NCBI GenBank assembly: GCA_023436175.1
Contig: JAEZKE010000105.1
Location: 1 to 26,377 of the forward strand
Length of the DNA: 26,377 nucleotides
Source: Methanobacteriota archaeon
GTDB lineage: Archaea > Methanobacteriota > Methanobacteria > Methanobacteriales > Methanobacteriaceae
Reading direction: 5' to 3'
The notes under the pieces were generated by a model. The model was given only the letters and a program-made list of their open reading frames with translations, had not been told where the DNA came from and did no database searches. The translations under genes and the position numbers were made by a program. Positions 7,456-15,543 of the stretch are shown piece after piece. The first letter of the stretch is position 1. Every line of letters begins with the position of its first letter.

Positions 7456-7920
7456 TTATTTATTGGACTGCTCTAAAATTATATGTTTTGGAAAGAACCT
7501 GTAGCGGCTGTAAAATGCAAGTGTATTTTCATTACCCACTGCAACCATGATTCTTTTAGTTTCTACACCGTTTTGATCCATCCAGTCAAGTGAACGTTTC
7601 ATAAGAGCATCTCCGATACCATATGACCTGTATTTTTCCTCTAAATAGATTGAATCCACTTCACCTACTTTTTTATCTGAAATGGAACTTATGCCATACC
7701 CAATAAACTCTTCAGTTGCTTCATCATAGGCAGTATCTATTCTTAAAATGCCGTTTTCAGATTTCTTTAATAAATCCTCTTTTCTCTCTTGAAACTTAAA
7801 TTCAACATATCTTTCTGGAAAATAGGGAGAAAGCTCTCTATGGTGATTTCTTAATTTTTCCCATAAGGGCTTAATTAAATCTATCTGGTCATTATCAAGT
7901 TCAATATAACTGATAGGCAT
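7456..7920 (-). CDS. GNAT family N-acetyltransferase
   Basis: This 154-residue protein has one GNAT domain. The acetyl-CoA binding motif A is seen as YLEEKYRSYGIGDALM, and motif B ends in the ENTLAFYSRYRFFPK segment. It transfers an acetyl group to an unknown amine. GGAG precedes the ATG at good spacing. It lies in a same-strand run with the methyltransferase gene 22 bases upstream and the Fe-S protein gene 13 bases downstream. Nothing in the sequence points to a particular substrate. Confidence 0.88.
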   Translation of the reverse strand: MPISYIELDNDQIDLIKPLWEKLRNHHRELSPYFPERYVEFKFQERKEDLLKKSENGILRIDTAYDEATEEFIGYGISSISDKKVGEVDSIYLEEKYRSYGIGDALMKRSLDWMDQNGVETKRIMVAVGNENTLAFYSRYRFFPKHIILEQSNK

Positions 7921-7942
7921 ATTATGCTCCTTAATAGTTGCT

Positions 7943-8635
7943 TTAATTTAGATTATTTGGTTTTTTAGCGTAGAAAATGCAAAAGTTATAGTATTTGTAG
8001 TAAATATCAGCATCTTCAAACCCGCAGTTTCTAAGCCATTTAAGGTTGTCCTCAAATGTTGCAGGTTTATCAAATTTCATACGCTCTACTGCAGATGTCT
8101 TTTCGGATTCACTCAAATCGCTGTTATTTATCATTTCCATCCAGTTTCTTTGATAGCCATCGTTAATGTTTTGGGTAGGTCCGATTACCTGGTCTGCATT
8201 TAAGAAAATACCTCCGGGATTTAGAGCATCATATATTTTCTTATACAATTTTTCTTTATCGTAGTCATCTAAGTGGTGTATTGACAGTGATGAAACTATT
8301 AGATCAAATGAGTCACTAAAATTATGAGTTGTATAATCCGCAATTACAAATTTGAAATTTTTATTACCTTTAAATCTGTTCTTTGCGACTTTGAGCATTT
8401 CTTCTGACAAATCAATTAAAGTAAATTCAGCTTCAGGGTACTTTTTAAATATAAATTTCGTTAAAAGCCCAGTGCCTGCACCTATATCAAGAATTTTGGG
8501 ATTAGGATCTTTCCATTGGGCTAAACTAACTGTAATGCCATAAAAGTCATGAAAACATGGAATCAACGATTCTCTCTGGAGGTCATAATGTTCTGCAACT
8601 TCATCAAACTTTTCCTTTAAGGTCTTATTTCCCAT
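7943..8635 (-). CDS. Class I SAM-dependent methyltransferase
   Basis: The SAM-binding motif I, ILDIGAGTGLL, is at about residues 48-58, followed by the acidic end of strand 2 (FTLIDLS) and SLSIHHLDD after strand 4. The C-terminal half has a helical insertion (NWMEMINNSDLSESEKTSA). The length is 230 residues from the ATG at 8635, which has GGTG at the proper spacing; a GTG three codons earlier is less likely. The fold is certain. The methyl acceptor (small molecule, quinone-like compound or other) is not known. The aminotransferase gene ends 55 bases upstream. Confidence 0.87.
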   Translation of the reverse strand: MGNKTLKEKFDEVAEHYDLQRESLIPCFHDFYGITVSLAQWKDPNPKILDIGAGTGLLTKFIFKKYPEAEFTLIDLSEEMLKVAKNRFKGNKNFKFVIADYTTHNFSDSFDLIVSSLSIHHLDDYDKEKLYKKIYDALNPGGIFLNADQVIGPTQNINDGYQRNWMEMINNSDLSESEKTSAVERMKFDKPATFEDNLKWLRNCGFEDADIYYKYYNFCIFYAKKPNNLN

Positions 8636-8690
8636 TTTTTGCACCAGATATGTTTATGAAGCTTAAAAAGATATAAGTATTTATATCTAC

Positions 8691-9884
8691 TTAAAATAAT
8701 TCATTTAAAGCATCTTTAAATATTTTTAACCCTTCTTCCATCTTTTCTTTTGATATATTCAAAGCTGGAAATATTCGAACTATGTTTCCATGGGTAACAT
8801 TTAAAATAAGTCCATTATCGAGACATTTTGAATTCAAGGAGGATGTGGCATCATTATTTATTAATTCTATGGCAATCAATAACCCTTTTCCCCTTACATC
8901 CCTTATTACATTTGGAAACTCTTTTTTTAGCTCTTTTAGTTGTTCCATAGTAAATTTGCTTATACTGTCCACATTTTCCCATATTTTATTATCTAACATG
9001 TATCTGATAACAGAGTATGAAACAGCACAACCGAGCGGATTCCCACAGTATGTTCCTCCATGGTCCCCTATGTTAATTTTATCATGTATATCTTCTGTAA
9101 TTGCAAATGCTCCAAAAGGAAATCCTCCGGCAATACCTTTTGCCATGGTTAAGATGTCAATTTTAACACCATCTGAGGCAAAAAGTGTCCCTGTTCTGTA
9201 AAATCCAGTTTGAATTTCATCTGCTATTAAAAGAACATCATTTGCTGTACATAACTTAGATAATTTTTTAAGATAATCAGAATCTGGAACATTGACCCCG
9301 CCTTCACCCTGTATTGGCTCCACTATTACCGCAGCAACATCATTTCCTATAACTTCCTTAATTGCTTGGATATCGTTATATGGAACAAAAATATGATTTG
9401 GAATCAATGGATTAAATCTATCTCTATGGCTGGTCTGCCCTGTTGCTGATACTGTGCTTATGGTCCGTCCGTGAAAGCTGTTTTCGGTAGATATGATATT
9501 TAATTTTCCAGTTGCCTTCCTTGCAAGCTTAATTGCAGCATCATTTGCTTCTGCTCCACTGTTTGCAAAAAATATACGGGTTATATTTTCAGGCAAGATT
9601 TCATTCATTAGTGATATCAGTTTGGACCGTGCTGGAGAATATGTTGCTCCTGAATTTGGATTTTGTATAATTTTCTGGCTCTGTTCTAAAAGAGCTTCTA
9701 TAATTGCAGGATTAGCGTGACCTATGCTTGTTACTCCCCATCCTGCAGTAAAATCTATATATTTTTTGCCTTCTTCATCGTAAGCATACACTCCTTCTCC
9801 TTTTTCTATTGATATTTTTGTTTTATTTGCAAAAGAAGCGTAGTGTGTGTCTTCAACTTGAAATGTGTCTAAAATTTTGTCCAT
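8691..9884 (-). CDS. argD: Acetylornithine aminotransferase-type class III aminotransferase
   Basis: This PLP enzyme is likely to convert N-acetylglutamate semialdehyde to N-acetylornithine in arginine synthesis. At 397 residues it has ArgD length. The PLP phosphate-binding segment FANSGAEAN lies at 106-114, SFHGRT at 136-141, the cofactor Asp in IADEIQTGFYRTG at about 220-232, and the Schiff-base Lys at 249 in LTMAKGIAGG. Archaeal relatives also work in lysine or other pathways, so the exact substrate is an inference. A GAGGG ribosome binding site precedes the start. No other arginine gene is nearby, and its neighbours are a methyltransferase and the DNA polymerase. Confidence 0.8.
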   Translation of the reverse strand: MDKILDTFQVEDTHYASFANKTKISIEKGEGVYAYDEEGKKYIDFTAGWGVTSIGHANPAIIEALLEQSQKIIQNPNSGATYSPARSKLISLMNEILPENITRIFFANSGAEANDAAIKLARKATGKLNIISTENSFHGRTISTVSATGQTSHRDRFNPLIPNHIFVPYNDIQAIKEVIGNDVAAVIVEPIQGEGGVNVPDSDYLKKLSKLCTANDVLLIADEIQTGFYRTGTLFASDGVKIDILTMAKGIAGGFPFGAFAITEDIHDKINIGDHGGTYCGNPLGCAVSYSVIRYMLDNKIWENVDSISKFTMEQLKELKKEFPNVIRDVRGKGLLIAIELINNDATSSLNSKCLDNGLILNVTHGNIVRIFPALNISKEKMEEGLKIFKDALNELF

Positions 9885-9910
9885 AATATGCCCTCAAGGT
9901 TTTAATAGGT

Positions 9911-9922
9911 ATATATTTATAG
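9911..9922 (-). promoter_or_regulatory. TATA box for the argD-type gene
   Basis: On the minus strand this reads CTATAAATATAT. It is centred about 30 bases before the aminotransferase ATG, with GAGGG (plus-strand 9891-9895) between. It suggests a promoter for the aminotransferase and the genes after it, separate from the polymerase gene. Confidence 0.45.
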
Positions 9923-9980
9923 AAATAATATGGTAAATTAATTTTAAAAGATATGTTGTTTGATTCATTTATGTCAGTTT

Positions 9981-11786
9981 TTAAGCATCATTTCCTACAT
10001 TTCCAGTATAAGTAGCATAAAAACCATCTGTATCAGCATAAATAGCTTTGAAACCAAATTTTTCTGCTTTCTTCATGGTATTTTTAATATAATCTCGACC
10101 CCAGGCTGTTACAGCGTCGGCACATTCTCCACTGTACCATCTAAATCTTGCAAAACCATAAAGGCCGTACATTGAATTTGCAAGAGTTTTGAGAGCTTGC
10201 TGCTGAACATTTAATATCTTTTTTTCCACAGGATCGTCTGTTTTTTTCATAATATCCTTTATTTTTGCCCTTTCTTTGAGTAAATTCCCAATTACAGACG
10301 GTACAAAACCGCTTGGTGTTTTTCTAAATTTATGCGGTACTTCAGGAGCAGTATGGAATTCTTCGTCTGTTTCACCTTTTATCAAAGTATCTGGAGAGAT
10401 ATTTTTAGAGATAATTATGCTTGGATACAGGCTCTTAAAATCGAATGAAAGGATATTTTCGTGAAGGCCTTTTACAGGTTCTTTAACGTAGCCGCCCACA
10501 TATTTAAAACCTCTTCTTCTCGAATATTCTGATTGGGAGGGTTTATTGGGTATTATTTCACCATATTCATACGCTTTTCGTATAAGTAACCATTCTACCA
10601 TCTGTCCAGATGCCATCCTTGTAACATCGAAAAAAGGCTGCCCTATAATCCTTGTAAGCTCTCTATTTATTGGTAGCATTTTATCTCCCACTTTATAAGT
10701 AGCAATAGCGTCATCCATGGAATATTCAAAGAGTTCTTCCAATTTTTCACCATCTGAATCCCAGTATTTCCAGATTTCATCCCCTTCAACATCTTCCTTG
10801 TCCTCACCAAAGAGCTCTTTATATACCCTCTCTAAGGTATAACGGTCAAGTGTCAAATGGCGCCTCATAATTGGATAGAGATCGACATGGAGCCTACCAC
10901 GAACTACGGCTGCTGAGGTAAACCCACGTCTTAAAAATTTAATTCCAGAACCATCCATCCCTATATTTAAAGAAATGCCTAATTTTTTGGCCCTATCATT
11001 GATATATGGGAAATCAAAGTTGTCTGAGTTGTACCCTAAAATCAAATCGGGACACTCAGTATTCACAATCTCAACAAAGCGCTTTATCATTTCTTTTTCA
11101 TTTTTTAGAGTTTCAACATAATCAAAGGATGAATTTTTAGTTGAAAGCACACATTCAAGCCCGAAATTGCTTGCAAGACTTATCATAATTATTTCATCTT
11201 TATCCGCGCTTGGCATACCCTTTGGGTTTCTAACTTCAATATCAAAACTCATAACTTTTAAATCAGGAATTTCCCCGTCTACTGGTTCAGGTTTACCTTC
11301 CATATTAAAAATACACAGATTCTCATCGGTTGATGAAATTCCAGGCCCTAATTTCTGTGTCTTGGATTTACCTCTTACAACAACTTCTGCCATGGGGAAA
11401 AGGGCATTATCAATTAGATATCTTCTGTAAAAAGGAATATCATGTTCTCTGATCTCTTTCACTTCGCTTAGATTCCATATCTTGTCTCGAAGTTTGGGAA
11501 CATCTTGAGGATGGAACAAAATAACTTCTAACATTTCTTTTTCATCGTTAATATCCATTTTCTGGACAGGTCTAATTTCATCCACGTCAAGTGTATTAAT
11601 CTGTTTGATGCAGTCTTCAATGTTACCTTTAGGAATTACATAAATGTAAGGTCTGAAGTGTTTATCTAAGGCAATTATAGATCTTCCTTTGCCGTCTCCA
11701 TGTTCTTTTCCAAAGAGTCTGACCACTGGTCGGCCATTTTCTGTTACATAATCGATGTCTAAGAGGATGAATCGTTTGGTTTCCAT
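9981..11786 (-). CDS. polB1: DNA polymerase family B, large part of a split polymerase (PolB1)
   Basis: This is the main part of a replicative or repair family-B DNA polymerase. The 3'-5' exonuclease motifs are intact: Exo I SFDIEV (D182, E184), Exo II GYNSDNFDFP (about 251-260) and Exo III YSMDDA (355-360). The polymerase motifs follow: motif A DFKSLYPSI (449-457), motif B KTLANSMYG (533-541) and motif C YADTDG (583-588). The protein ends 13 residues after motif C, at 601 residues, where family-B enzymes normally continue for about 150-200 residues of palm end and thumb. Methanothermobacter has this polymerase encoded by two separated genes, so a natural split is more likely than a truncation. 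The small partner gene is not in the window. Confidence 0.93.
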   Translation of the reverse strand: METKRFILLDIDYVTENGRPVVRLFGKEHGDGKGRSIIALDKHFRPYIYVIPKGNIEDCIKQINTLDVDEIRPVQKMDINDEKEMLEVILFHPQDVPKLRDKIWNLSEVKEIREHDIPFYRRYLIDNALFPMAEVVVRGKSKTQKLGPGISSTDENLCIFNMEGKPEPVDGEIPDLKVMSFDIEVRNPKGMPSADKDEIIMISLASNFGLECVLSTKNSSFDYVETLKNEKEMIKRFVEIVNTECPDLILGYNSDNFDFPYINDRAKKLGISLNIGMDGSGIKFLRRGFTSAAVVRGRLHVDLYPIMRRHLTLDRYTLERVYKELFGEDKEDVEGDEIWKYWDSDGEKLEELFEYSMDDAIATYKVGDKMLPINRELTRIIGQPFFDVTRMASGQMVEWLLIRKAYEYGEIIPNKPSQSEYSRRRGFKYVGGYVKEPVKGLHENILSFDFKSLYPSIIISKNISPDTLIKGETDEEFHTAPEVPHKFRKTPSGFVPSVIGNLLKERAKIKDIMKKTDDPVEKKILNVQQQALKTLANSMYGLYGFARFRWYSGECADAVTAWGRDYIKNTMKKAEKFGFKAIYADTDGFYATYTGNVGNDA

Positions 11787-12072
11787 AATTTTGTATATAT
11801 AGTATGAATATTATTAAAGTTATGTAGAAAATTTTTAAAGCATTATTTTTTTAAAATAAGTAATTTCATGGTTAAACAGTGATGTTAATCTAAGAGATAT
11901 TAGGTAGGATATGCAGTATAAATAGAAAATTTTAAAGAATTATTTCTTAAAAAAAGTAAATTTTGGGAGAATAATGAGATTTGGAAGTATAAATATTGCT
12001 TAACTGCGCAAAAGAATTCTAGATAATCATTTTTTACAATAAGGAAATATTAAAAAAAATTACGTAAGCTAA
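11787..12072. other. AT-rich spacer with no recognised gene
   Basis: These 286 bases between the polymerase start and the Cys-rich protein stop hold no reading frame of useful length with a ribosome binding site and no clear inverted repeat. TATA-like TATATATAG at about 11795-11803 lies close before the polymerase ATG and may be part of its promoter, but it is nearer to the start codon than usual. Confidence 0.5.
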
Positions 12073-12366
12073 TTACTTTGCTTTTCCATTTTGACAGAAA
12101 TAGCCTGCAGGTTCGCCCTGATCTAAATTGTATTCTTTCCATACTTCACATTTAGGGCACTGGCATGCTCCTTCTGGGTTAAAATCATCACATTCAGTTT
12201 TCCCAGATATGCAGTACACTCCAGGGACATCATTGGAACTAGGATTTCCACTCATTTTCTGCAATTTATCTAATTTTTCGTATGCGCATTTACTTACGGC
12301 CTGTACTGAACAGCAGGGGCACTGACACTTTTCTATATTTTCATTATTAAATTCAATATCAACCAT
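12073..12366 (-). CDS. Cys-rich DUF2769-like protein
   Basis: The protein has 97 residues and two Cys-rich repeats. The first reads CQCPCC, then a spaced Cys, then GVYCISGKTECDDF. The second reads CQCPKCEVW and ends GYFCQNGKAK. This arrangement matches the small DUF2769 family of methanogen proteins as I remember it, and it suggests zinc or Fe-S binding. No function is established. I chose the ATG at 12366 (MVDIEFNN) because TTGGAGTTG stands before it; an in-frame ATG eight codons earlier lacks such a site. It is flanked by gene-free AT-rich spacers and appears to be transcribed alone. Confidence 0.75.
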   Translation of the reverse strand: MVDIEFNNENIEKCQCPCCSVQAVSKCAYEKLDKLQKMSGNPSSNDVPGVYCISGKTECDDFNPEGACQCPKCEVWKEYNLDQGEPAGYFCQNGKAK

Positions 12367-12526
12367 ATTTTCAACTCCAACATTTACCATGTATTATTAA
12401 GATGTTCATACGTAATAAATTTCAAGTATTAATACACATTCTTAATTAAAAATATTGAATGTAAAATATTTCAAATAGTCCTGAAAGATTAAATAAAGTA
12501 GTAATAATTAAGTTTAAGTACTAAAA

Positions 12527-12539
12527 GATTATAATAATC
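12527..12539 (+). promoter_or_regulatory. Palindromic TATA-like promoter of the GNAT gene
   Basis: GATTATAATAATC is a perfect 6-1-6 palindrome about 50 bases before the GNAT ATG, with AAAGGAG just ahead of the start. It can serve as TATA box. Confidence 0.35.
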
Positions 12540-12584
12540 TCACTTGGATTCGTTTAAATCTGAATATATTAAAAGGAGCATAAA

Positions 12585-13196
12585 ATGAAGTTTGTAAAAC
12601 TTGATGCTAATAAACATGACCTGAATAAAATTTCTGAGCTAATTTATGAGACAGAGTTGACAACATTTAAGCAGTTACTTGGAAAAAATGAGAATGAAGC
12701 AGTTCAAAATATTAAGAAACTTGTAAAACTTGGAAATAACTCTTTTGGATATGAACATATTCATGTGGTAACTGATGAAGGGGAAAATATATTAGGTATC
12801 TTGATTTCATTTTGTGGAAGGGAAACAAGCTTGTGGTGGGATTTCAAGAATTATTTCAAAGTATTGAAGTTTTATGACTTTTTAAAATATGCAGTAAAAG
12901 GAACATTGATAAATGAACTACTTACAGCAAGCGTGGGCAAAAATGATTATTATTTGAGTAATATTGCAGTTGATCCTCAATTTAGAGGCCAGGGAATTGG
13001 AACTTATATCCTTGAAAATGCATTTAAAGCTGCAGATAAGAAAGGATGCAAGCGTGTTCTTCTCGATGTTACACTACATAATGAAGGCGCTCGAAGATTA
13101 TATGAACGGTTTGGATTTAAAGTTTATGGTAAAAAGGATCCTAAATTAGTATTTAAGGGCAAAGGAACTTTAAATATGGAGCATTTAGTTGATTAG
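12585..13196 (+). CDS. GNAT family N-acetyltransferase
   Basis: This 203-residue protein has a GNAT domain in its C-terminal half. NIAVDPQFRGQGIGTYILENA is the acetyl-CoA motif A region, and LHNEGARRLYERFGFKVYGKK is the motif B region. The N-terminal half (to about 110) is longer than in minimal GNATs and includes EYEHIHVV-like strand segments and an aromatic helix (WWDFKNYFKVLKFYDFLKY). AAAAGGAGC precedes the ATG. The substrate is unknown. It stands alone, with about 200 AT-rich bases after it. Confidence 0.87.
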   Translation: MKFVKLDANKHDLNKISELIYETELTTFKQLLGKNENEAVQNIKKLVKLGNNSFGYEHIHVVTDEGENILGILISFCGRETSLWWDFKNYFKVLKFYDFLKYAVKGTLINELLTASVGKNDYYLSNIAVDPQFRGQGIGTYILENAFKAADKKGCKRVLLDVTLHNEGARRLYERFGFKVYGKKDPKLVFKGKGTLNMEHLVD

Positions 13197-13349
13197 TACT
13201 TAATTTATTAATTTTTAATGTTTAAAATTAGTTTTATTTATAAAAATAATGGACAGTAAATTTAAAGATACAAATGATACAATCCATTATATTTTAATTT
13301 TTAATTATTTTTTTAATTTTAGAACTAACTAACTGGATATCCCTAAACT

Positions 13350-13398
13350 ATAAATAGTACCTTGCAATATACAATACCTTGTAAAGTGCAGTGGTACT
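13350..13398 (+). promoter_or_regulatory. Promoter and probable autoregulatory operator of the PadR gene
   Basis: A TATA box, TATAAATA, lies at 13350-13357. Directly after it, AGTACC (13356-13361) is mirrored by GGTACT (13393-13398), which touches the start codon. Between them TACCTTGCAA (13358-13367) repeats as TACCTTGTAA (13375-13384) at a 17-base step. Symmetric and repeated elements overlapping the TATA box and start site are where an archaeal repressor such as PadR would bind its own promoter. Binding is inferred. Confidence 0.5.
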
Positions 13399-13704
13399 AT
13401 GAACGCTCAATTTAAAAAAGGAGTATTGGAACTTTGTGTTTTAGTGCTTCTTGATAGAAAGGACTGTTATGGTTACGAAATGGTGGATGAAATATCAAAA
13501 AACATTTCAATTTCGGAAGGAACCATTTATCCTCTTTTAAGAAGATTAAAGAAGGAAGGTTCAGTTACTTCCTACTTAAAAGAATCTCAAGATGGTCCTC
13601 CAAGGAAATATTATCAAATTACGAAGCTTGGAAAAGAAAAAAAGGAAAATTTAGTTGCAGAATGGAATGAATTTTCTGCAGCTGTTACTAACTTACTTAA
13701 TTAA
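13399..13704 (+). CDS. PadR family transcriptional regulator
   Basis: The protein has 101 residues and a winged-helix fold of the PadR type without the long C-terminal helical domain. LELCVLVLLDRKDCYGYEMV marks helix 1-2, ISEGTIYPLLRRLKKEGSV the recognition helix, and GPPRKYYQITKLGKE the wing. Small PadR proteins of this form often repress a multidrug or stress ABC transporter together with a HAAS-domain membrane protein, and such genes follow here. The likely operator overlaps its own promoter. The HAAS gene starts 21 bases after the stop. Confidence 0.92.
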   Translation: MNAQFKKGVLELCVLVLLDRKDCYGYEMVDEISKNISISEGTIYPLLRRLKKEGSVTSYLKESQDGPPRKYYQITKLGKEKKENLVAEWNEFSAAVTNLLN

Positions 13705-13725
13705 AACGGAGAATAGGGTGGTTAA

Positions 13726-14328
13726 ATGGATAAGGAGGAATATCTAAAAAAGCTCGATAAACTGCTGAAAAAATTACCAGAAGAGGACAGAGAAGATCTA
13801 ATTTTAGACTATGAGGAACACTTTAGAATAGGCGTGGAAAACGGCAGGACTGAGAAAGAAATTTCAGAGGCATTAGGGGATCCTGAAAATGTTGCTAAAC
13901 AAATTAAAGCAGATTATATGGTCAAAAAAGCCGAAGATAAGCCGTCTCCCGGCAGTATAATTGAAGCAGTGCTGGCAGTGGCAGGACTTGGTCTTTTTAA
14001 TATAATATTTGTAGCTGGACCTTCTTTGTTGCTTGCAGTGGTTATTATCAGTTTAGTTGTGGCAGGATTTGCAGTGATTGTTATAGGAATTTTAACTATG
14101 TTATCACCTTTATTACAGGTATTTTTCCCAAAGTACATTCATTTGCCTGTACAGGGAGGAATACTGGGAACTTTAATAATGGTGGTAGGTGGTATTGGTG
14201 TAACAGTAATGGGTACATTTTTTGTAATAGTTATGGCATACGCAGCCAACAGGTTCTACAAAGTAGTAATTAAACTATTAAAATCAAATTTGGATGATAT
14301 AAAAAAACGAACTGAGGTATTTAAATAA
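13726..14328 (+). CDS. HAAS (DUF1700) domain membrane protein
   Basis: The 200-residue protein begins with a HAAS domain of about 65 residues (MDKEEYLKKLDKLLKKLPEE, then DYEEHFRIGVENGRTEKEIS and EALGDPENVAKQI). Four hydrophobic segments between about 85 and 185 and a basic tail follow. HAAS-domain proteins are usually encoded beside PadR regulators and are thought to relay or modulate their signal at the membrane. GGTGG precedes the ATG. The start is 21 bases after the PadR stop, and the next regulator starts 14 bases after this gene, so all three are probably one operon. Confidence 0.85.
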   Translation: MDKEEYLKKLDKLLKKLPEEDREDLILDYEEHFRIGVENGRTEKEISEALGDPENVAKQIKADYMVKKAEDKPSPGSIIEAVLAVAGLGLFNIIFVAGPSLLLAVVIISLVVAGFAVIVIGILTMLSPLLQVFFPKYIHLPVQGGILGTLIMVVGGIGVTVMGTFFVIVMAYAANRFYKVVIKLLKSNLDDIKKRTEVFK

Positions 14329-14342
14329 CTTGGAGGATTTCT

Positions 14343-14657
14343 ATGGATAAATTTATTTGGGGGATACTTGCAGGCACTAAAGGAGCAACAAACCGTGCTA
14401 GAATTATAGATGAGCTGAAAAATAGGCCTTATAATGTCAATCAACTTGCTGAAAAGCTTGAACTTGATTATAAAACTGTAAAACATCATATTCGAGTTTT
14501 AGAAAGAAATAACATGGTCACATCAACTGGAAAGAAGTACGGTGCGTTATACTTCCTTTCAGATAAAATGGAGCAAAACTACGATAGTTTTCAGGAGATA
14601 TGGGAAGAATTCAGAAAATCTAATGAAGCATGTGCCATTTATGATCACGCCTCCTGA
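14343..14657 (+). CDS. ArsR-like winged-helix regulator
   Basis: The protein has 104 residues. The winged helix is seen as NRARIIDELKNRPYNVNQLA, then LELDYKTVKHHIRVLERNNMV (recognition helix) and the wing STGKKYGALYFLS. The C-terminal helix (QNYDSFQEIWEEFRKS) may mediate dimers. There is a single late Cys (CAIYDHAS), so a metal-sensing ArsR role has no support. TTGGAGG precedes the start. It is the last gene of the PadR-HAAS unit. Two different winged-helix regulators in one short operon suggest layered control, perhaps of the exporter after the gap. Confidence 0.85.
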   Translation: MDKFIWGILAGTKGATNRARIIDELKNRPYNVNQLAEKLELDYKTVKHHIRVLERNNMVTSTGKKYGALYFLSDKMEQNYDSFQEIWEEFRKSNEACAIYDHAS

Positions 14658-15216
14658 TCATGAATATAACTAAATATAAGATTAGATTTGAATAATATTT
14701 GAAGAATTTATATTCTATTCTCCTTTATCTGCTACTTTTAGATTAATATATTGTCATTTAACGATTATTTGCACTATTTATACTAATTTTAGAAAATTGA
14801 ACTTTTATCAATTAAATCATACATTTAAATAATTTTATAAGCGCAGTACTATTCATTCATTAAATTCGTTGCTTAAAATGATATTTTGAAGTGAATCTAT
14901 TACGCATAGCTCTAAATTTGTTTTATTAAAAGTCTAATTTTTACATATAAGGATTTACCAGGATTTATCCTGAAATAACTGATTTATTCATTCTGTTTTT
15001 TAAACATATCCTGCTGAATTTTGAGATTTGGGTGTAATCTGGATGGAATTTTGGGGCAAATTAGTGGAAAAGAAGACTTAATGTTGGGTTAATATTGGAA
15101 AAAGTACTTTTAAGGGTTCATATAAGTATATTAATAGGCAGTGTTTTACTAAATAAACTTTTTAGCCTTAATTATACCGTAATAAGTTAAAAAGTCATAA
15201 TAATTGGTTTAATGGT
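14658..15216. other. AT-rich gene-free stretch
   Basis: This stretch of about 560 bases has no reading frame with convincing coding features. A 12-codon frame at 15043 after GGGTG is too short to support. A small inverted repeat, CAGGAT-TT-ATCCTG, sits at 14959-14972. A TATA-like run at about 15119-15133 could start a transcript with a leader of almost 400 bases before the MacB-type permease, which would carry hairpin cluster 3. Confidence 0.5.
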
Positions 15217-15536
15217 AAAACACGTTGTCATTTTTAAACTAATTCGAGTTGAGGAAATCTGTCGAAATTAGAAATTTCGACGCATGCAAAAAATTGAAAA
15301 ATTTTCGATTGTTGTAACAGCAAACACGTTGTGTTTGCATGTTTCAATTTCCGAACGATAAAAATAAATTTTTTTGAGGTTGAGGAAAAACCATTCTGAA
15401 TTTTCCGAACATTCGGAAATCGAAGATTTCCGATGTTTGAGGACTACGTTCCTCAACCGCGAAAAACAAAGTTTTTTGCATGCCCCGAAATCAGAGATTT
15501 CGAGGGCCCAAAAAATATCTTCAATATTTTTGGAGG
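15217..15536. repeat. Triloop hairpin array, cluster 3, ending in the permease ribosome binding site
   Basis: Inverted repeats with 3-base loops are: 15261-15281 (arms 9, AGA), 15320-15338 (8, GTT), 15413-15433 (9, GAA), 15459-15479 (9 with one G-U, AAA) and 15486-15502 (7, AGA). 15437-15456 is similar with one bulge. Weaker forms lie at 15217-15234, 15290-15305 and 15508-15533. Clamps past one unpaired base occur at A15339 (AACA/TGTT), A15503 (GCCC/GGGC) and T15413 (AACAT/ATGTT). GGTTGAGGAA (15378-15387) pairs perfectly with TTCCTCAACC (15449-15458), and GTTGAGGAA (15248-15256) can pair with the same target. The last hairpin closes on the GGAGG (15532-15536) used by the permease gene. Confidence 0.8.
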
Positions 15537-15543
15537 AGAGAAA

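Noticed and set aside
9981..11786. Frameshifted or truncated polymerase pseudogene
   Set aside because: All motifs are intact up to a clean stop at the position where Methanobacteriales split the enzyme, and no C-terminal remnant follows.
14658..15216. tRNA or small gene in the long spacer
   Set aside because: No tRNA T-loop or acceptor pattern was seen, and no frame longer than about 12 codons had a ribosome binding site.
15433..15543. Upstream extension of the MacB-type permease
   Set aside because: It would translate hairpin cluster 3. The ATG at 15544 has GGAGG at the right spacing and gives the normal family N-terminus.
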